Below, one piece after another: positions 52,279 to 60,935 of a stretch of DNA of 64,000 nt. The DNA comes from Burkholderia sp. GAS332. Lineage in GTDB: Bacteria > Pseudomonadota > Gammaproteobacteria > Burkholderiales > Burkholderiaceae. Made by a program: the position numbers and the translations under genes. The DNA lies in assembly GCA_900142905.1 (NCBI GenBank), contig FSRV01000002.1, positions 992,001-1,056,000 of the forward strand. Direction: 5' to 3'. Position 1 is the first letter of the stretch. Each line of letters opens with the position of its first letter. The notes under the pieces were generated by a model that worked only from the letters and a program-made list of their open reading frames with translations, did not search any database and had not been told where the DNA came from.

Positions 52279-53160
52279 ATGAAACCCAACGCCAAAGCAC
52301 GTACCCCGCTATTCGATCTGGATCTGCTGAAGGCCATCGTCATGGTGGCCGATTGCGGCACCTTTACGGCGGCTTCCGCACGGCTTCATTCCACGCAGTC
52401 CACCGTGAGCCAGAAAGTGCGGCGCCTGGAGGACATGGCAGGACACAAGCTCCTCGAGCGAGGCAGTCGTGACGTGAGTCCGACGGACGCTGGCGAAACG
52501 CTGCTCGCGTACGCGCGCCGGATGCTTGCGCTGAACGATGAAATGATTGAGGCGCTGTCGGGCGCGACGGTTGGCCTGACTGTCCGGCTGGGTGTACCGG
52601 AAGATTTCGTCGGCGGCCAGACAACCCATATGCTTGCCGCGTTCAACCGCAAGCATCCGCAGGTGAAGCTGGAAGTGACCAGCGGATTGAGCCGCGACGT
52701 GGGCACCAGCTACGATCGCGGCGACCTCGATCTGATCCTCGTGAAGCAGCGGCGCAATAGCCGCGAGGCAGTCGCGTGCTGGCCGGAGCAATTGAGGTGG
52801 ATCGACAGTGCGAAGAACCCTTCGTTCCAGCTTGATCCGATTCCCATCGTCGCGTTTCCGCCGCGGGGGCTGTACCGCGACGACATGACCAACGCGATCG
52901 AAGGACTCGGACGCCGTTGGCGGATGAGTTTCATCAGTTCGAGTTTGAGCGGCATTCAGGCGGCCGTTGCCGATGGTCTCGGCATCAGTCTTCTGCCCGC
53001 GCGCTCGGTGACGGCGGATCACGCTGTACTGACACCGAAAAGCGGGCTGCCTGCGATTGAAACCATGGATATCGCGCTGCTTCACCGCCCGACCGCCGAT
53101 GCCGTCGTCAAGGAACTTGGGCGCGCGTTGGGACGCATGTTCGGGCCGCAGCGCCGATGA
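52279..53160 (+). CDS. LysR-family regulator of the amidohydrolase cluster
   Basis: This 293-residue LTTR has the helix-turn-helix at about 15-72 (TFTAASARLHSTQSTVSQKVRRLEDMAGHKLLERG) and an effector domain from about 98. The start at 52279 follows ACTGGAGGTTCG. It is divergent from the symporter-amidohydrolase operon across a 283-base spacer, the classical LTTR arrangement. The shared 12-mer in both promoters of the cluster is a candidate binding site. The ligand is probably the imported heterocycle or a degradation intermediate. Confidence 0.88.
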   Translation: MKPNAKARTPLFDLDLLKAIVMVADCGTFTAASARLHSTQSTVSQKVRRLEDMAGHKLLERGSRDVSPTDAGETLLAYARRMLALNDEMIEALSGATVGLTVRLGVPEDFVGGQTTHMLAAFNRKHPQVKLEVTSGLSRDVGTSYDRGDLDLILVKQRRNSREAVACWPEQLRWIDSAKNPSFQLDPIPIVAFPPRGLYRDDMTNAIEGLGRRWRMSFISSSLSGIQAAVADGLGISLLPARSVTADHAVLTPKSGLPAIETMDIALLHRPTADAVVKELGRALGRMFGPQRR

Positions 53161-53380
53161 CTAACCACGGACAATAAAGTTTGCACCAGCCAGCCAGCCG
53201 CTTGCTCGCGATGTCGTTGAGCGATCCTGCTGCTCTACTCCAACCTGGATAGCACGCCGCACGCTCCGTCGGCCGGCAGGCACTTGCGCTGCTGGCGCGC
53301 GGCATCGGTCGCGCCCACCGTTTACCCTCAATATCCTCCCAGCATCATTCGCGGCGGACCGTGTTTAGATTGTGTGTGCC

Positions 53381-53400
53381 CCAGATTTCCAATAATCTGG
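53381..53400. promoter_or_regulatory. Inverted repeat upstream of orphan binding protein
   Basis: CCAGATT and AATCTGG face each other around a 6-base centre, ending 28 bases before the solute-binding-protein start. It could be an operator or a leader hairpin in the transcript. Confidence 0.45.
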
Positions 53401-53428
53401 CTTCTCTTTCAGCCAATTGGAGTCAGGA

Positions 53429-54550
53429 ATGCGCCGCATCGCAACAATAATGGCCACCTTGCTGGCCGCTGGTTTTACCTTGTCCTCAAGTGCCCAGGTC
53501 GTGGTCACTATCGGTCATTCGGCACCTCTCACGGGGCCTCAGGCACCAAATGGCAAAGACAACGAGAATGGCGCTCGGCTCGCCGTCGATGAACTGAACA
53601 AGGACGGCGTCACAGTTGCGGGACAGAAGGTCACCTTCAAACTGGATTCGGAAGACGACCAGGCGGACCCGAAAATCGGTGTGCAGGTTGCACAGAAGCT
53701 TGTTGACAGCGGCGTCGTCGCCGTCGTCGGACCCTACAACTCGGGCGTAGCCATTCCCGCATCGCGAGTCTTCAATGCTGGCGGAGTGCCGATGTTGCCG
53801 GTCGCCTCTAACCCGGCTCTGACGAAGCAAGGCTTCAAGAACATTTTCCGGATTGGCGCGAGCGACGAACAACTCGGCGGCACGATGGGACAGTTCGCTG
53901 CGAAGACGTTGAAGGCCCGGACTGCAGCAGTCATTGATGACCGCACCGCTTATGGTCAGGGCGTCGCGGAACAGTTCATCAAGACGGCGAAGGCCAACGG
54001 TATCCAGATTGTCGATCAGGAGTTCACCAATTCGACCGCCACCGACTTTCTTGGGATTTTGACCACCATCAAGGCCAAGAACCCGGACGTGATTTTCTTT
54101 GGTGGTTATGCCGCGCAGGGGGCCCCGATGGCAAAGCAGATGCGTCAACGTGGACTGCGTGCAAAGCTGCTCGGTGGCGATGGCATTTGCTCCGCTGATA
54201 TGGGCAAGGTCGCCGGCGATGCTGCGTCTATCGTCTACTGTGCACAAGGCGGTGTCGCACTTGAGAAGACGGCGGCAGGTCGCGCGTTCCTGCAGAAGTA
54301 CAAGGCTGCCTACAACATTGATACGCAGGTCTACGCCGTCAGCTACTACGACGGTGTGAAGTTGCTTGCCGACGCTATGGTGAAGGCGGGGACGACGACC
54401 GACAAGGCGAAGCTGACCGCTCAACTCGCGAAGGAAAACTACAAGGGAGTCGCCGGGACATATTCGTTTGACGAGTATGGTGACCTCAAGGGCGCTCCGA
54501 CCACCGTGTACGTCATCAAAAATGGTTTGCCGGTTCCGTACGGCGAGTAA
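53429..54550 (+). CDS. Orphan branched-chain-type ABC substrate-binding protein
   Basis: This 373-residue LivK-type periplasmic binding protein has a Sec signal (RRIATIMATLLAAGFTLSSSAQ). The mature fold begins VVVTIGHSAPLTGPQAPNGKDNENGARLAV. The region VVAVVGPYNSGVAIPASRVFNAGGVPMLPVASNPAL is typical of amino-acid receptors, and one disulphide pair may exist. ATG 53429 follows ATTGGAGTCAGGA. No permease or ATPase gene lies next to it, so it must use a transporter encoded elsewhere. It is 38 bases before a hydroxyproline-type dehydratase gene, which suggests it binds a hydroxyproline or related imino acid. Confidence 0.87.
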   Translation: MRRIATIMATLLAAGFTLSSSAQVVVTIGHSAPLTGPQAPNGKDNENGARLAVDELNKDGVTVAGQKVTFKLDSEDDQADPKIGVQVAQKLVDSGVVAVVGPYNSGVAIPASRVFNAGGVPMLPVASNPALTKQGFKNIFRIGASDEQLGGTMGQFAAKTLKARTAAVIDDRTAYGQGVAEQFIKTAKANGIQIVDQEFTNSTATDFLGILTTIKAKNPDVIFFGGYAAQGAPMAKQMRQRGLRAKLLGGDGICSADMGKVAGDAASIVYCAQGGVALEKTAAGRAFLQKYKAAYNIDTQVYAVSYYDGVKLLADAMVKAGTTTDKAKLTAQLAKENYKGVAGTYSFDEYGDLKGAPTTVYVIKNGLPVPYGE

Positions 54551-54588
54551 AAGCAACACCGCACACCCACCGACTTCATGAAGCAAAC

Positions 54589-55596
54589 ATGAAAATCACA
54601 CGCACCATCTCGACTGTTGAAGTCCACACCGGCGGCGAAGCATTCCGCATCGTGACCAGCGGCCTGCCGCGTCTTCCTGGCGATACGATCGTCAAGCGAC
54701 GCGCGTGGCTGAAGGAGAACGCCGACGATATTCGCAAGGCGCTGATGTTCGAGCCTCGCGGTCATGCCGATATGTACGGAGGGTACCTGACGGAACCGGT
54801 GAGTCCGAACGCGGATTTCGGCATCATCTTCCTGCACAACGAGGGTTACAGCGACCACTGCGGGCACGGCGTCATTGCGCTGTCTACAGCAGCGGTCGAA
54901 CTCGGCTGGGTGCAGCGTCAGATACCGGAGACGCGCATTGGTATCGATGCGCCGTGTGGCTTCATTGAAGCGTTCGTTCAATGGGACGGCGAGCACGCAG
55001 GGAATGTCCGCTTCGTGAACGTGCCGTCGTTTATCTGGAAGAAGGACGTCACGGTTGAGACGCCGTCGTTCGGCCCGGTGACTGGCGATATCGCCTTCGG
55101 CGGTGCGTTTTATTTCTACACGGACGGGCAGCCACACGGTCTCGAAGTGCGTGAGTCCTCGGTGGAAGAGCTTATCCGTTTCGGTACGGAGGTTAAAGCG
55201 GCCGCCAATGAGGCGTTTCCGGTTGAACATCCGGAGATCCCTGAAATCAACCACATCTATGGGACCATCATTGCTAACGCGCCCCGTCATGCGGGCTCCA
55301 CGCAAGCCAACTGTTGCATCTTTGCAGACCGTGAGGTTGACCGTTCGCCCACGGGCTCTGGAACCGCCGGACGGGTTGCGCAGCTCTATCTGCGCGGGGA
55401 GCTCGGAAAAGACGATACGCTGGTGAACGAGTCCATTATCGGTACCGTTTTCAAAGGACGTGTCCTGAGCGAAACCACCGTGGGTGATTTCAAGGCGGTC
55501 ATCCCGGAAGTCGAAGGCAAAGCTTTCGTATGCGGTTTTGCCAATTGGATAGTGGATGAACGAGACCCGTTGACATACGGGTTCCTCGTTCGATAG
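54589..55596 (+). CDS. Proline-racemase family: probable trans-3-hydroxy-L-proline dehydratase
   Basis: This 335-residue enzyme of the proline racemase superfamily has the first catalytic cysteine in YSDHCGHGVIAL. At the position of the second cysteine it reads DRSPTGSGTAGR, so threonine replaces cysteine. The Cys/Thr pair is the hallmark of trans-3-hydroxy-L-proline dehydratase, which makes pyrroline-2-carboxylate, rather than proline racemase or 4-hydroxyproline epimerase, which have Cys/Cys. The remaining family segments (STVEVHTGGEAFRIV, MYGGYLTEPVSPNADFG) are intact. It follows the orphan binding protein in the same orientation. Confidence 0.86.
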   Translation: MKITRTISTVEVHTGGEAFRIVTSGLPRLPGDTIVKRRAWLKENADDIRKALMFEPRGHADMYGGYLTEPVSPNADFGIIFLHNEGYSDHCGHGVIALSTAAVELGWVQRQIPETRIGIDAPCGFIEAFVQWDGEHAGNVRFVNVPSFIWKKDVTVETPSFGPVTGDIAFGGAFYFYTDGQPHGLEVRESSVEELIRFGTEVKAAANEAFPVEHPEIPEINHIYGTIIANAPRHAGSTQANCCIFADREVDRSPTGSGTAGRVAQLYLRGELGKDDTLVNESIIGTVFKGRVLSETTVGDFKAVIPEVEGKAFVCGFANWIVDERDPLTYGFLVR

Positions 55597-55624
55597 AGCA
55601 ATTGCGGTAGGGGTACCAGGTTGG

Positions 55625-55661
55625 GGCGTGTCGCTGAGCGATCAGTCTCGCGCCTTTTTTT
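55625..55661 (+). terminator. Probable terminator after the hydroxyproline gene
   Basis: A GC-rich region with a short GGCG/CGCC stem is followed by seven T at 55655-55661, 29 bases after the stop codon. The stem is weak but the T-tract is clear. Confidence 0.45.
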
Positions 55662-55713
55662 GTTGCAAAGCCGACCTGAGCACCACGCTGTTAATGCGGT
55701 GCCCGAACACCGC

Positions 55714-57036
55714 CTAGAACAACTCCAGAATCCGGTGATACATCATCCCCAGTTCTAGCGCCGGCCCACGCAACGCCGGTCCTCCTGGAAATCGCGCATG
55801 CCGCAGTTGCGCGAACAGATCGAAAGCGGCCGTCTCACCGGCCATCGCTTTGGCAATCACACGACCGGCAATGCCGGTCAACGCCACACCGTGCCCCGAA
55901 AATCCCTGCACGTAGAAGTAGTTCGGATCGATCGAGCCAAAATCGGGCGCGCGATTGCGGGTCACGTCGACAAAACCGCCCCACGCATAGTCGATTCGCA
56001 CATCGCCGAGTTGAGGGAACACGCCGATCATGCGTTTTCGAATCTCTTCGCCGAGCTGCACGGGCGAGGCGCCGGTCGAACTTGCGCGTCCGCCGAATAG
56101 CACGCGGTGATCAGCGGACAAGCGGAAGTAATCGAGGAAGAAGTTGTTGTCGCAAATCGCCTCGCGCCCTTTGATCAGCGCGTCGGCGCGCGCTTTGCCG
56201 AGCGGCTCCGTGGCGACGATATAAGACGCAATTGGCGCGATGCGCGCGGCCACCGGCGCGGGCAATACCTCGCCGATCGTCGCGTTACCGCACGCCGCGA
56301 CGAAACGGCACCGCACTTCGCCCTGAGCGGTACGCACGATAGGGCGCGCACCTCGCACGACTTCGACCACCGGCGAATGCGCAAACAGTTGCGCACCGTC
56401 ACGACGTGCTGCGTCGGCGAGGCCGAGGCAATATTTGAGCGGATGCAGATGCCCGGAAAACGGATCGTAGACGCCAGCCAGATAGCGTCGCGAAGCGACG
56501 CGTGAACGCACTTCATCGGTATCGAGCCAAGAGAGCTTCGTATAGCCCCAGCGTTGCGACGCCGATTCCATCCACGAACGCAAATCCGGCACACGTTTCG
56601 GCTTGGTCGCCACCGTCAGATAGCCGGCGGTGAAATCGCAATCGATGCCATAGCGTTCGATGCGCTCACGCACCAGGCCCACGCCTTCTACCGACATGGC
56701 CCACGCCGCGCGCGCGCCGTCGAGCCCGAGTTGCCGTTCGATGATCTCGTCTTTCGCGAAACCGACCAGCGTCTGTCCGCCGTTGCGGCCCGATGCGCCC
56801 CAACCGGGACGATGCGCGTCGAGCACCACCACCGACAAGCCGCGCGCCCGGCATTCCAGCGCCACCGACAAACCTGAGAAGCCCGCACCGATCACGCAGA
56901 CGTCGGCCTCCAGCGTGCCCTCGAATATCGGATCGTCGGCAAGCGGACGGGCCGCGCTCGCTTCGTAGTAGGAGTTGGCGATCAGCGCATCGGCGCGGTG
57001 GTCGAGGGTGTTAAAGCCAGGAGTCGGAGCATTCAT
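55714..57036 (-). CDS. puuB: FAD-dependent gamma-glutamylputrescine oxidase-like protein (second copy)
   Basis: This 440-residue DAO-family flavoprotein has the ADP-binding motif DVCVIGAGFSGLSVALECRARG near residue 46 and GWGASGRNGGQ. The C-terminal fingerprint FYVQGFSGHGVALTGIAGRVIAKAM is present. PuuB oxidises gamma-glutamylputrescine to gamma-glutamyl-gamma-aminobutyraldehyde with release of ammonia and peroxide. Its ATG 57036 overlaps the TGA of the first puuB (TGATG), so translation is coupled. The paralogues share layout but differ throughout, so substrate ranges may differ. Confidence 0.82.
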   Translation of the reverse strand: MNAPTPGFNTLDHRADALIANSYYEASAARPLADDPIFEGTLEADVCVIGAGFSGLSVALECRARGLSVVVLDAHRPGWGASGRNGGQTLVGFAKDEIIERQLGLDGARAAWAMSVEGVGLVRERIERYGIDCDFTAGYLTVATKPKRVPDLRSWMESASQRWGYTKLSWLDTDEVRSRVASRRYLAGVYDPFSGHLHPLKYCLGLADAARRDGAQLFAHSPVVEVVRGARPIVRTAQGEVRCRFVAACGNATIGEVLPAPVAARIAPIASYIVATEPLGKARADALIKGREAICDNNFFLDYFRLSADHRVLFGGRASSTGASPVQLGEEIRKRMIGVFPQLGDVRIDYAWGGFVDVTRNRAPDFGSIDPNYFYVQGFSGHGVALTGIAGRVIAKAMAGETAAFDLFAQLRHARFPGGPALRGPALELGMMYHRILELF

Positions 57037-58328
57037 CAAAGCAGGTCCTTCATTCGATACCAGGCCATCGCAAGCACGAGGGCAGGGGTGCGCAGTGTAG
57101 CGCCGCCCGGGAAGTCGCGGTGCCGAATTTTGCCGAACAGATCGAAGCGCGCTGCCTGGCCGTCGATCGCTTCTGCAATCAGCTTGCCCGCGAGCCCGGT
57201 GGTGTTGACACCGTGCCCCGAGAAGCCTTGTGCGAAGTACACCGTAGGCGACAACCGACCGAAATGCGGCGCGCGATTCATGGTGATGTCAACGAAACCA
57301 CCCCACGCATAGTCGATTTTGACATCGCCGAGTTGCGGGAAGGTTTTCAGCATATCGCGGCGCATCGCTTCACCGAGATTGCGCGGCGCGAGCTTCGAGT
57401 AGCTGACTTTACCGCCCCACAGCAGGCGATTGTCCGGCGCAGGCCGGAAATAGTCCAGCACGAAGCGGCTGTCGCACACTGCCGCTTTCGCCGGCATCAG
57501 CGCTTCGGCGCGATCAGGGTCGAGCGGTTCGGTGGCGATCACGTAGGTGCCGACCGGCATGATCTTGCTGGCGAGATCCGGCGCGAGTTGGCCGAGATAG
57601 GTATTGCAGGCGAGCACGACGAATTGCGCATTCACCTTGCCGCGCGCGGTTTCGGCCACGTGCCGGCCGTTTTCCACACGCAACGCCGTGACGCAACTGT
57701 CTTCGAAAATCTGTACGCCGGCCTCGCGTGCCGCGCGCGCCAGACCGAGCGTGTAATTCAGCGGGTGCAGATGGCCGCTGTCCGCGTCGAATAATCCGCC
57801 GAGGTAGCGCTGCGATTGAACATACTCGCCGACGCCGTCGGCGTCGACATAACTGTAGCGGTCATAGCCGAAGCGCTGTTGCGCTTCGTCACGCCATTTT
57901 TGCAGCGCATCCGTATCGCGCGGCTTGTTCGCCGCGGTCAGATACCCGATGGTCAGATCGCAATCGATCTGATGCTTCGCGACGCGCTCCTTGACGATAT
58001 CCAGGGTTTCGAGCCCCATGTCCCAAACACGCTTCACGTCATCCGCGGGCATGAACTTCGCGAATGTATCGATATCGCAGGCAAAACCGCCGATCAACTG
58101 GCCACCGTTGCGGCCGCTCGCGGCCCATCCGACTTTCGATGCTTCAAGCACCGCCACCGAGTGACCGCGTTCGGCGAGATTCAAAGCCGTCGAAATACCG
58201 GTGAGTCCCGCGCCGATCACGCAGACGTCGACATTGAGCGTCTCTTCGAGCGGGGGATGGCGTGTGGTGTCGTTAGCGGTTGCTGCGTAATACGAGGCGA
58301 CGTGAGGCTGGTTTGAGAATCGGAGCAT
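57036..58328 (-). CDS. puuB: FAD-dependent gamma-glutamylputrescine oxidase
   Basis: This 430-residue flavoprotein oxidase has the nucleotide motif DVCVIGAGLTGISTALNLAERG, GWAASGRNGGQLIGGFACD, and the C-terminal YFAQGFSGHGVNTTGLAGKLIAEAI. It opens MLRFSNQPHVASYYAATAN, as PuuB proteins do. It acts in the cytoplasm in the gamma-glutamyl putrescine pathway. It sits downstream of the pot importer and the DUF3138 gene on the same strand and overlaps the second copy. The peroxide produced could be relevant to local catalase function, though the Mn catalase is 50 kb away in this window. Confidence 0.88.
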   Translation of the reverse strand: MLRFSNQPHVASYYAATANDTTRHPPLEETLNVDVCVIGAGLTGISTALNLAERGHSVAVLEASKVGWAASGRNGGQLIGGFACDIDTFAKFMPADDVKRVWDMGLETLDIVKERVAKHQIDCDLTIGYLTAANKPRDTDALQKWRDEAQQRFGYDRYSYVDADGVGEYVQSQRYLGGLFDADSGHLHPLNYTLGLARAAREAGVQIFEDSCVTALRVENGRHVAETARGKVNAQFVVLACNTYLGQLAPDLASKIMPVGTYVIATEPLDPDRAEALMPAKAAVCDSRFVLDYFRPAPDNRLLWGGKVSYSKLAPRNLGEAMRRDMLKTFPQLGDVKIDYAWGGFVDITMNRAPHFGRLSPTVYFAQGFSGHGVNTTGLAGKLIAEAIDGQAARFDLFGKIRHRDFPGGATLRTPALVLAMAWYRMKDLL

Positions 58329-58401
58329 AGGCAGAGCATGCAGAAGAGGCCTTGGCGCGTGGCCCGCGGTGAAGCCGGGCCACGCGATAAGGCGGGTCGT
58401 T

Positions 58402-59985
58402 TTAGAACGAGTAGATGAACTGCGTCGCGAGGATGTCGTTGGACTTGCCGTACGAACCGTCGTTCTTCAGGAACACCTGCTTGTTCGCCCAGTCGTGGCG
58501 ATATTCCACCTTGACCGTGATCTGCTGGGTCGGGTAGAACAACACGTCGAGCGCAACGTCCTGATGGACTGCGCCCTTGCACTCGAAGCCAAGACCGCCG
58601 TTCGCCTTCGAATTGGCGAGACAGTCCGCGCCGATACCAAAGCCGTCAGCCGTGTCCATGCCGTTCTGATTCAACGCAACGCCACCGCCGCCGCCGCCGT
58701 TCTTGCTGTCGACCAGCACGTCGTAGCGGGCGGTCGCGCCCATGCGGCCCACCACCGGCAAGCTGAACTTGCGGTGGGCGAGCAGCGACAGGCCGTACCA
58801 CTGGGCCTGGCCGCCGTTAAATGCGGCGTTCTGCTGCTGGCCGTAGTCGACTTCGGCGTTGTACTGGACGTCAGCCAGCGTGTAGGCCATATCCGCTTCG
58901 CCGAAGAAGAACGTGCCGAAGGCGCTGGAGGCCTGACCGCCCACCCCGTACACCGGAATCGTGTTGCCGTTCACGTTCTGCGTGGAGGCCGAGAGCGTCT
59001 GACGACCGATATTGAACGAACCGCCAATATCCAGCGCGCTCGACCACGTGTAGTCGACGCGGGCCGTGAAGGTCGGGATTTTGTTGCTGCTGGTGATCGG
59101 GTCGCCTAGCGCATTGGTGCCCGTCTGCACCACCGAGCCATACGTGCGGTACTGTTCGTTGCCCAGCATGAACTTCCATGCCCAGTTGCTGCTGTCACCC
59201 GTGTAGTTCACGCCGACGCCGACATAGCTGCCCGGGTCGGAGAAGTCATACAGCAGGTTGTGCGTGAGCGTCAGCATCTGGTTCGACTGCTGCACTTCGT
59301 AGCCGCCGAAGCTTGGCATCAAACCGGCTACGAAGGTCGTCGTTGCCGTCACCGGCACGGTCACGACGGCCGTATTCAGAATGTTGTTGCCGATTTCGCC
59401 ATGCTCATTCTGCAGCAGCGTAATACCGTTGCCGCGGTTCGGCATCAAGGTGATTTCGGCCGACGGCGCCATCGGGCCGACACCGAAGGTCTTCTTGATG
59501 TCGAGGTACAGGTCGCCGAACGTGCTGTTGAAGTAGTTGTAGCTGCTTTCGTGGTTCGCGAACAGGAACGACGAGCTGCTCAGATCGCGGTTATACACGT
59601 AGGTCGGATCGATATACCCCGTCACCGACAGACCCGCGATCGGACCGGTATTCTGCGCATCCACCAGCGAATCGACCTTCAACTGCTGGTTGGCGAGCTG
59701 CTGCTTCATCGTATCGACCTGATCGTTGGTCAGCGTCGCCTGCGCCTTGCCGTAATCCGGCGAAGAGATGTCCACCGGCGCAGCAGCCACCGCCGGGGCA
59801 GGCGCCGCCGTCGTCGCCGCTGCCGCTTTAGGCTTGGTCGCCACCTCGGACCTCAACTGCTTCACCTCCTTTTGCAGCGCGTTGAGCTGGGCCTGCAGCG
59901 CCTTGATCTGGTCGCTGGTGGCATCTGCCATGGCAAAGCCTGGCAAACTCCCCGCCACCAACAGACAGATGAGCTTCTTTCTCAT
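58402..59985 (-). CDS. DUF3138 outer-membrane porin-like protein
   Basis: This 527-residue protein has a signal peptide (RKKLICLLVAGSLPGFAMA) and an N-terminal coiled-coil (TSDQIKALQAQLNALQKEVKQLRSEV). A proline/alanine-rich linker follows, then a long beta-rich domain ending in a terminal aromatic residue (DILATQFIYSF). This is the anchor and barrel arrangement of outer-membrane channels such as DUF3138. ATG 59985 follows ATAAGGAGAATTTGA. It lies between potI and puuB and probably passes polyamines across the outer membrane; that function is inferred from position. Confidence 0.85.
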   Translation of the reverse strand: MRKKLICLLVAGSLPGFAMADATSDQIKALQAQLNALQKEVKQLRSEVATKPKAAAATTAAPAPAVAAAPVDISSPDYGKAQATLTNDQVDTMKQQLANQQLKVDSLVDAQNTGPIAGLSVTGYIDPTYVYNRDLSSSSFLFANHESSYNYFNSTFGDLYLDIKKTFGVGPMAPSAEITLMPNRGNGITLLQNEHGEIGNNILNTAVVTVPVTATTTFVAGLMPSFGGYEVQQSNQMLTLTHNLLYDFSDPGSYVGVGVNYTGDSSNWAWKFMLGNEQYRTYGSVVQTGTNALGDPITSSNKIPTFTARVDYTWSSALDIGGSFNIGRQTLSASTQNVNGNTIPVYGVGGQASSAFGTFFFGEADMAYTLADVQYNAEVDYGQQQNAAFNGGQAQWYGLSLLAHRKFSLPVVGRMGATARYDVLVDSKNGGGGGGVALNQNGMDTADGFGIGADCLANSKANGGLGFECKGAVHQDVALDVLFYPTQQITVKVEYRHDWANKQVFLKNDGSYGKSNDILATQFIYSF

Positions 59986-60023
59986 TCAAATTCTCCTTAT
60001 TGGTCGTATTGCAAAAGGACTTC

Positions 60024-60935
60024 TTATGCGCTCGCCGTATCGAGCGATTTCCGTGCGGTGGCTTGTTGGGGTGCTGACGGCAAAGGGTCGGCAGCTTCGG
60101 CAAGGGCGAAAGCCATCTGCATATCGCGGTTACGCTTGCGTTCGCGTATCTGCATCCAGCGGTTGACGGCGATCACGCCGATCGTCACCGTGGTGATGAA
60201 GATCGTGGCGAGCGCATTCATTTCCGGATTCAGACCGAGGCGCACCCGCGAGAACACGACGAGCGGCAGGGTGGTGGAGCCGGGACCGGACAGGAACGCG
60301 GAGAGCACGAGGTCGTCGAAAGACAGCGTGAACGACAACAGCCAGCCGGACATGAGTGCCTGCGAGATCAGCGGCAGCGTGATCAGGAAGAACACCTTGA
60401 AGGGCGTGGCGCCGAGATCGAGCGCGGCTTCTTCGAGCGACTTGTTGAGCTCCTTCACGCGTGATTGCACGATGATCGCCACGTACGACACGCACAGCAT
60501 CACGTGGCCGATCCAGATCGTGAAGAGGCCCCGGCCCTTCGGCCAGCCGAGCATCTGTTCAAGCGCGACGAACAGCAGCAGCAGCGAGATGCCCTGGATC
60601 ACTTCAGGAATCACGAGCGGCGCGTTGATCATGCCGGCGAACAGCGTGAAGCCGCGAAAGCGTCCGAAGCGGGCCAGCACGAAGCCGGCCCACGTACCGA
60701 TCACGACGGAGGCAAACGCGGTCAGCAGACCGATTTTCAGCGACAGCCATGCGGCATTGAGCAGTTCGTCGTCCTGCAGCAGGGCGCCATACCACTTGAG
60801 CGAAAAGCCGGACCAGACCGTCACGAGCTTCGACTCGTTGAACGAATACACCACCAGGCTGATGATCGGGATATACAGAAACAGAAACCCGAACGTCAGC
60901 ACGCTATTGGAAAGCGTTCTATTAGGCTTGATCAC
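60024..60935 (-). CDS. potI: Putrescine ABC transporter permease PotI
   Basis: This 303-residue permease has about six hydrophobic helices. It shows the ATPase-coupling EAA loop LEEAALDLGATPFKVFFLITLPLI and the PotI-type opening VLTFGFLFLYIPIISLVVYSFNES. A cytoplasmic tail of about 35 residues follows the last helix. It starts with GTG 60935 overlapping the potH stop (GTGA). It forms the membrane dimer with PotH. The DUF3138 gene begins 39 bases downstream. Confidence 0.91.
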   Translation of the reverse strand: MIKPNRTLSNSVLTFGFLFLYIPIISLVVYSFNESKLVTVWSGFSLKWYGALLQDDELLNAAWLSLKIGLLTAFASVVIGTWAGFVLARFGRFRGFTLFAGMINAPLVIPEVIQGISLLLLFVALEQMLGWPKGRGLFTIWIGHVMLCVSYVAIIVQSRVKELNKSLEEAALDLGATPFKVFFLITLPLISQALMSGWLLSFTLSFDDLVLSAFLSGPGSTTLPLVVFSRVRLGLNPEMNALATIFITTVTIGVIAVNRWMQIRERKRNRDMQMAFALAEAADPLPSAPQQATARKSLDTASA

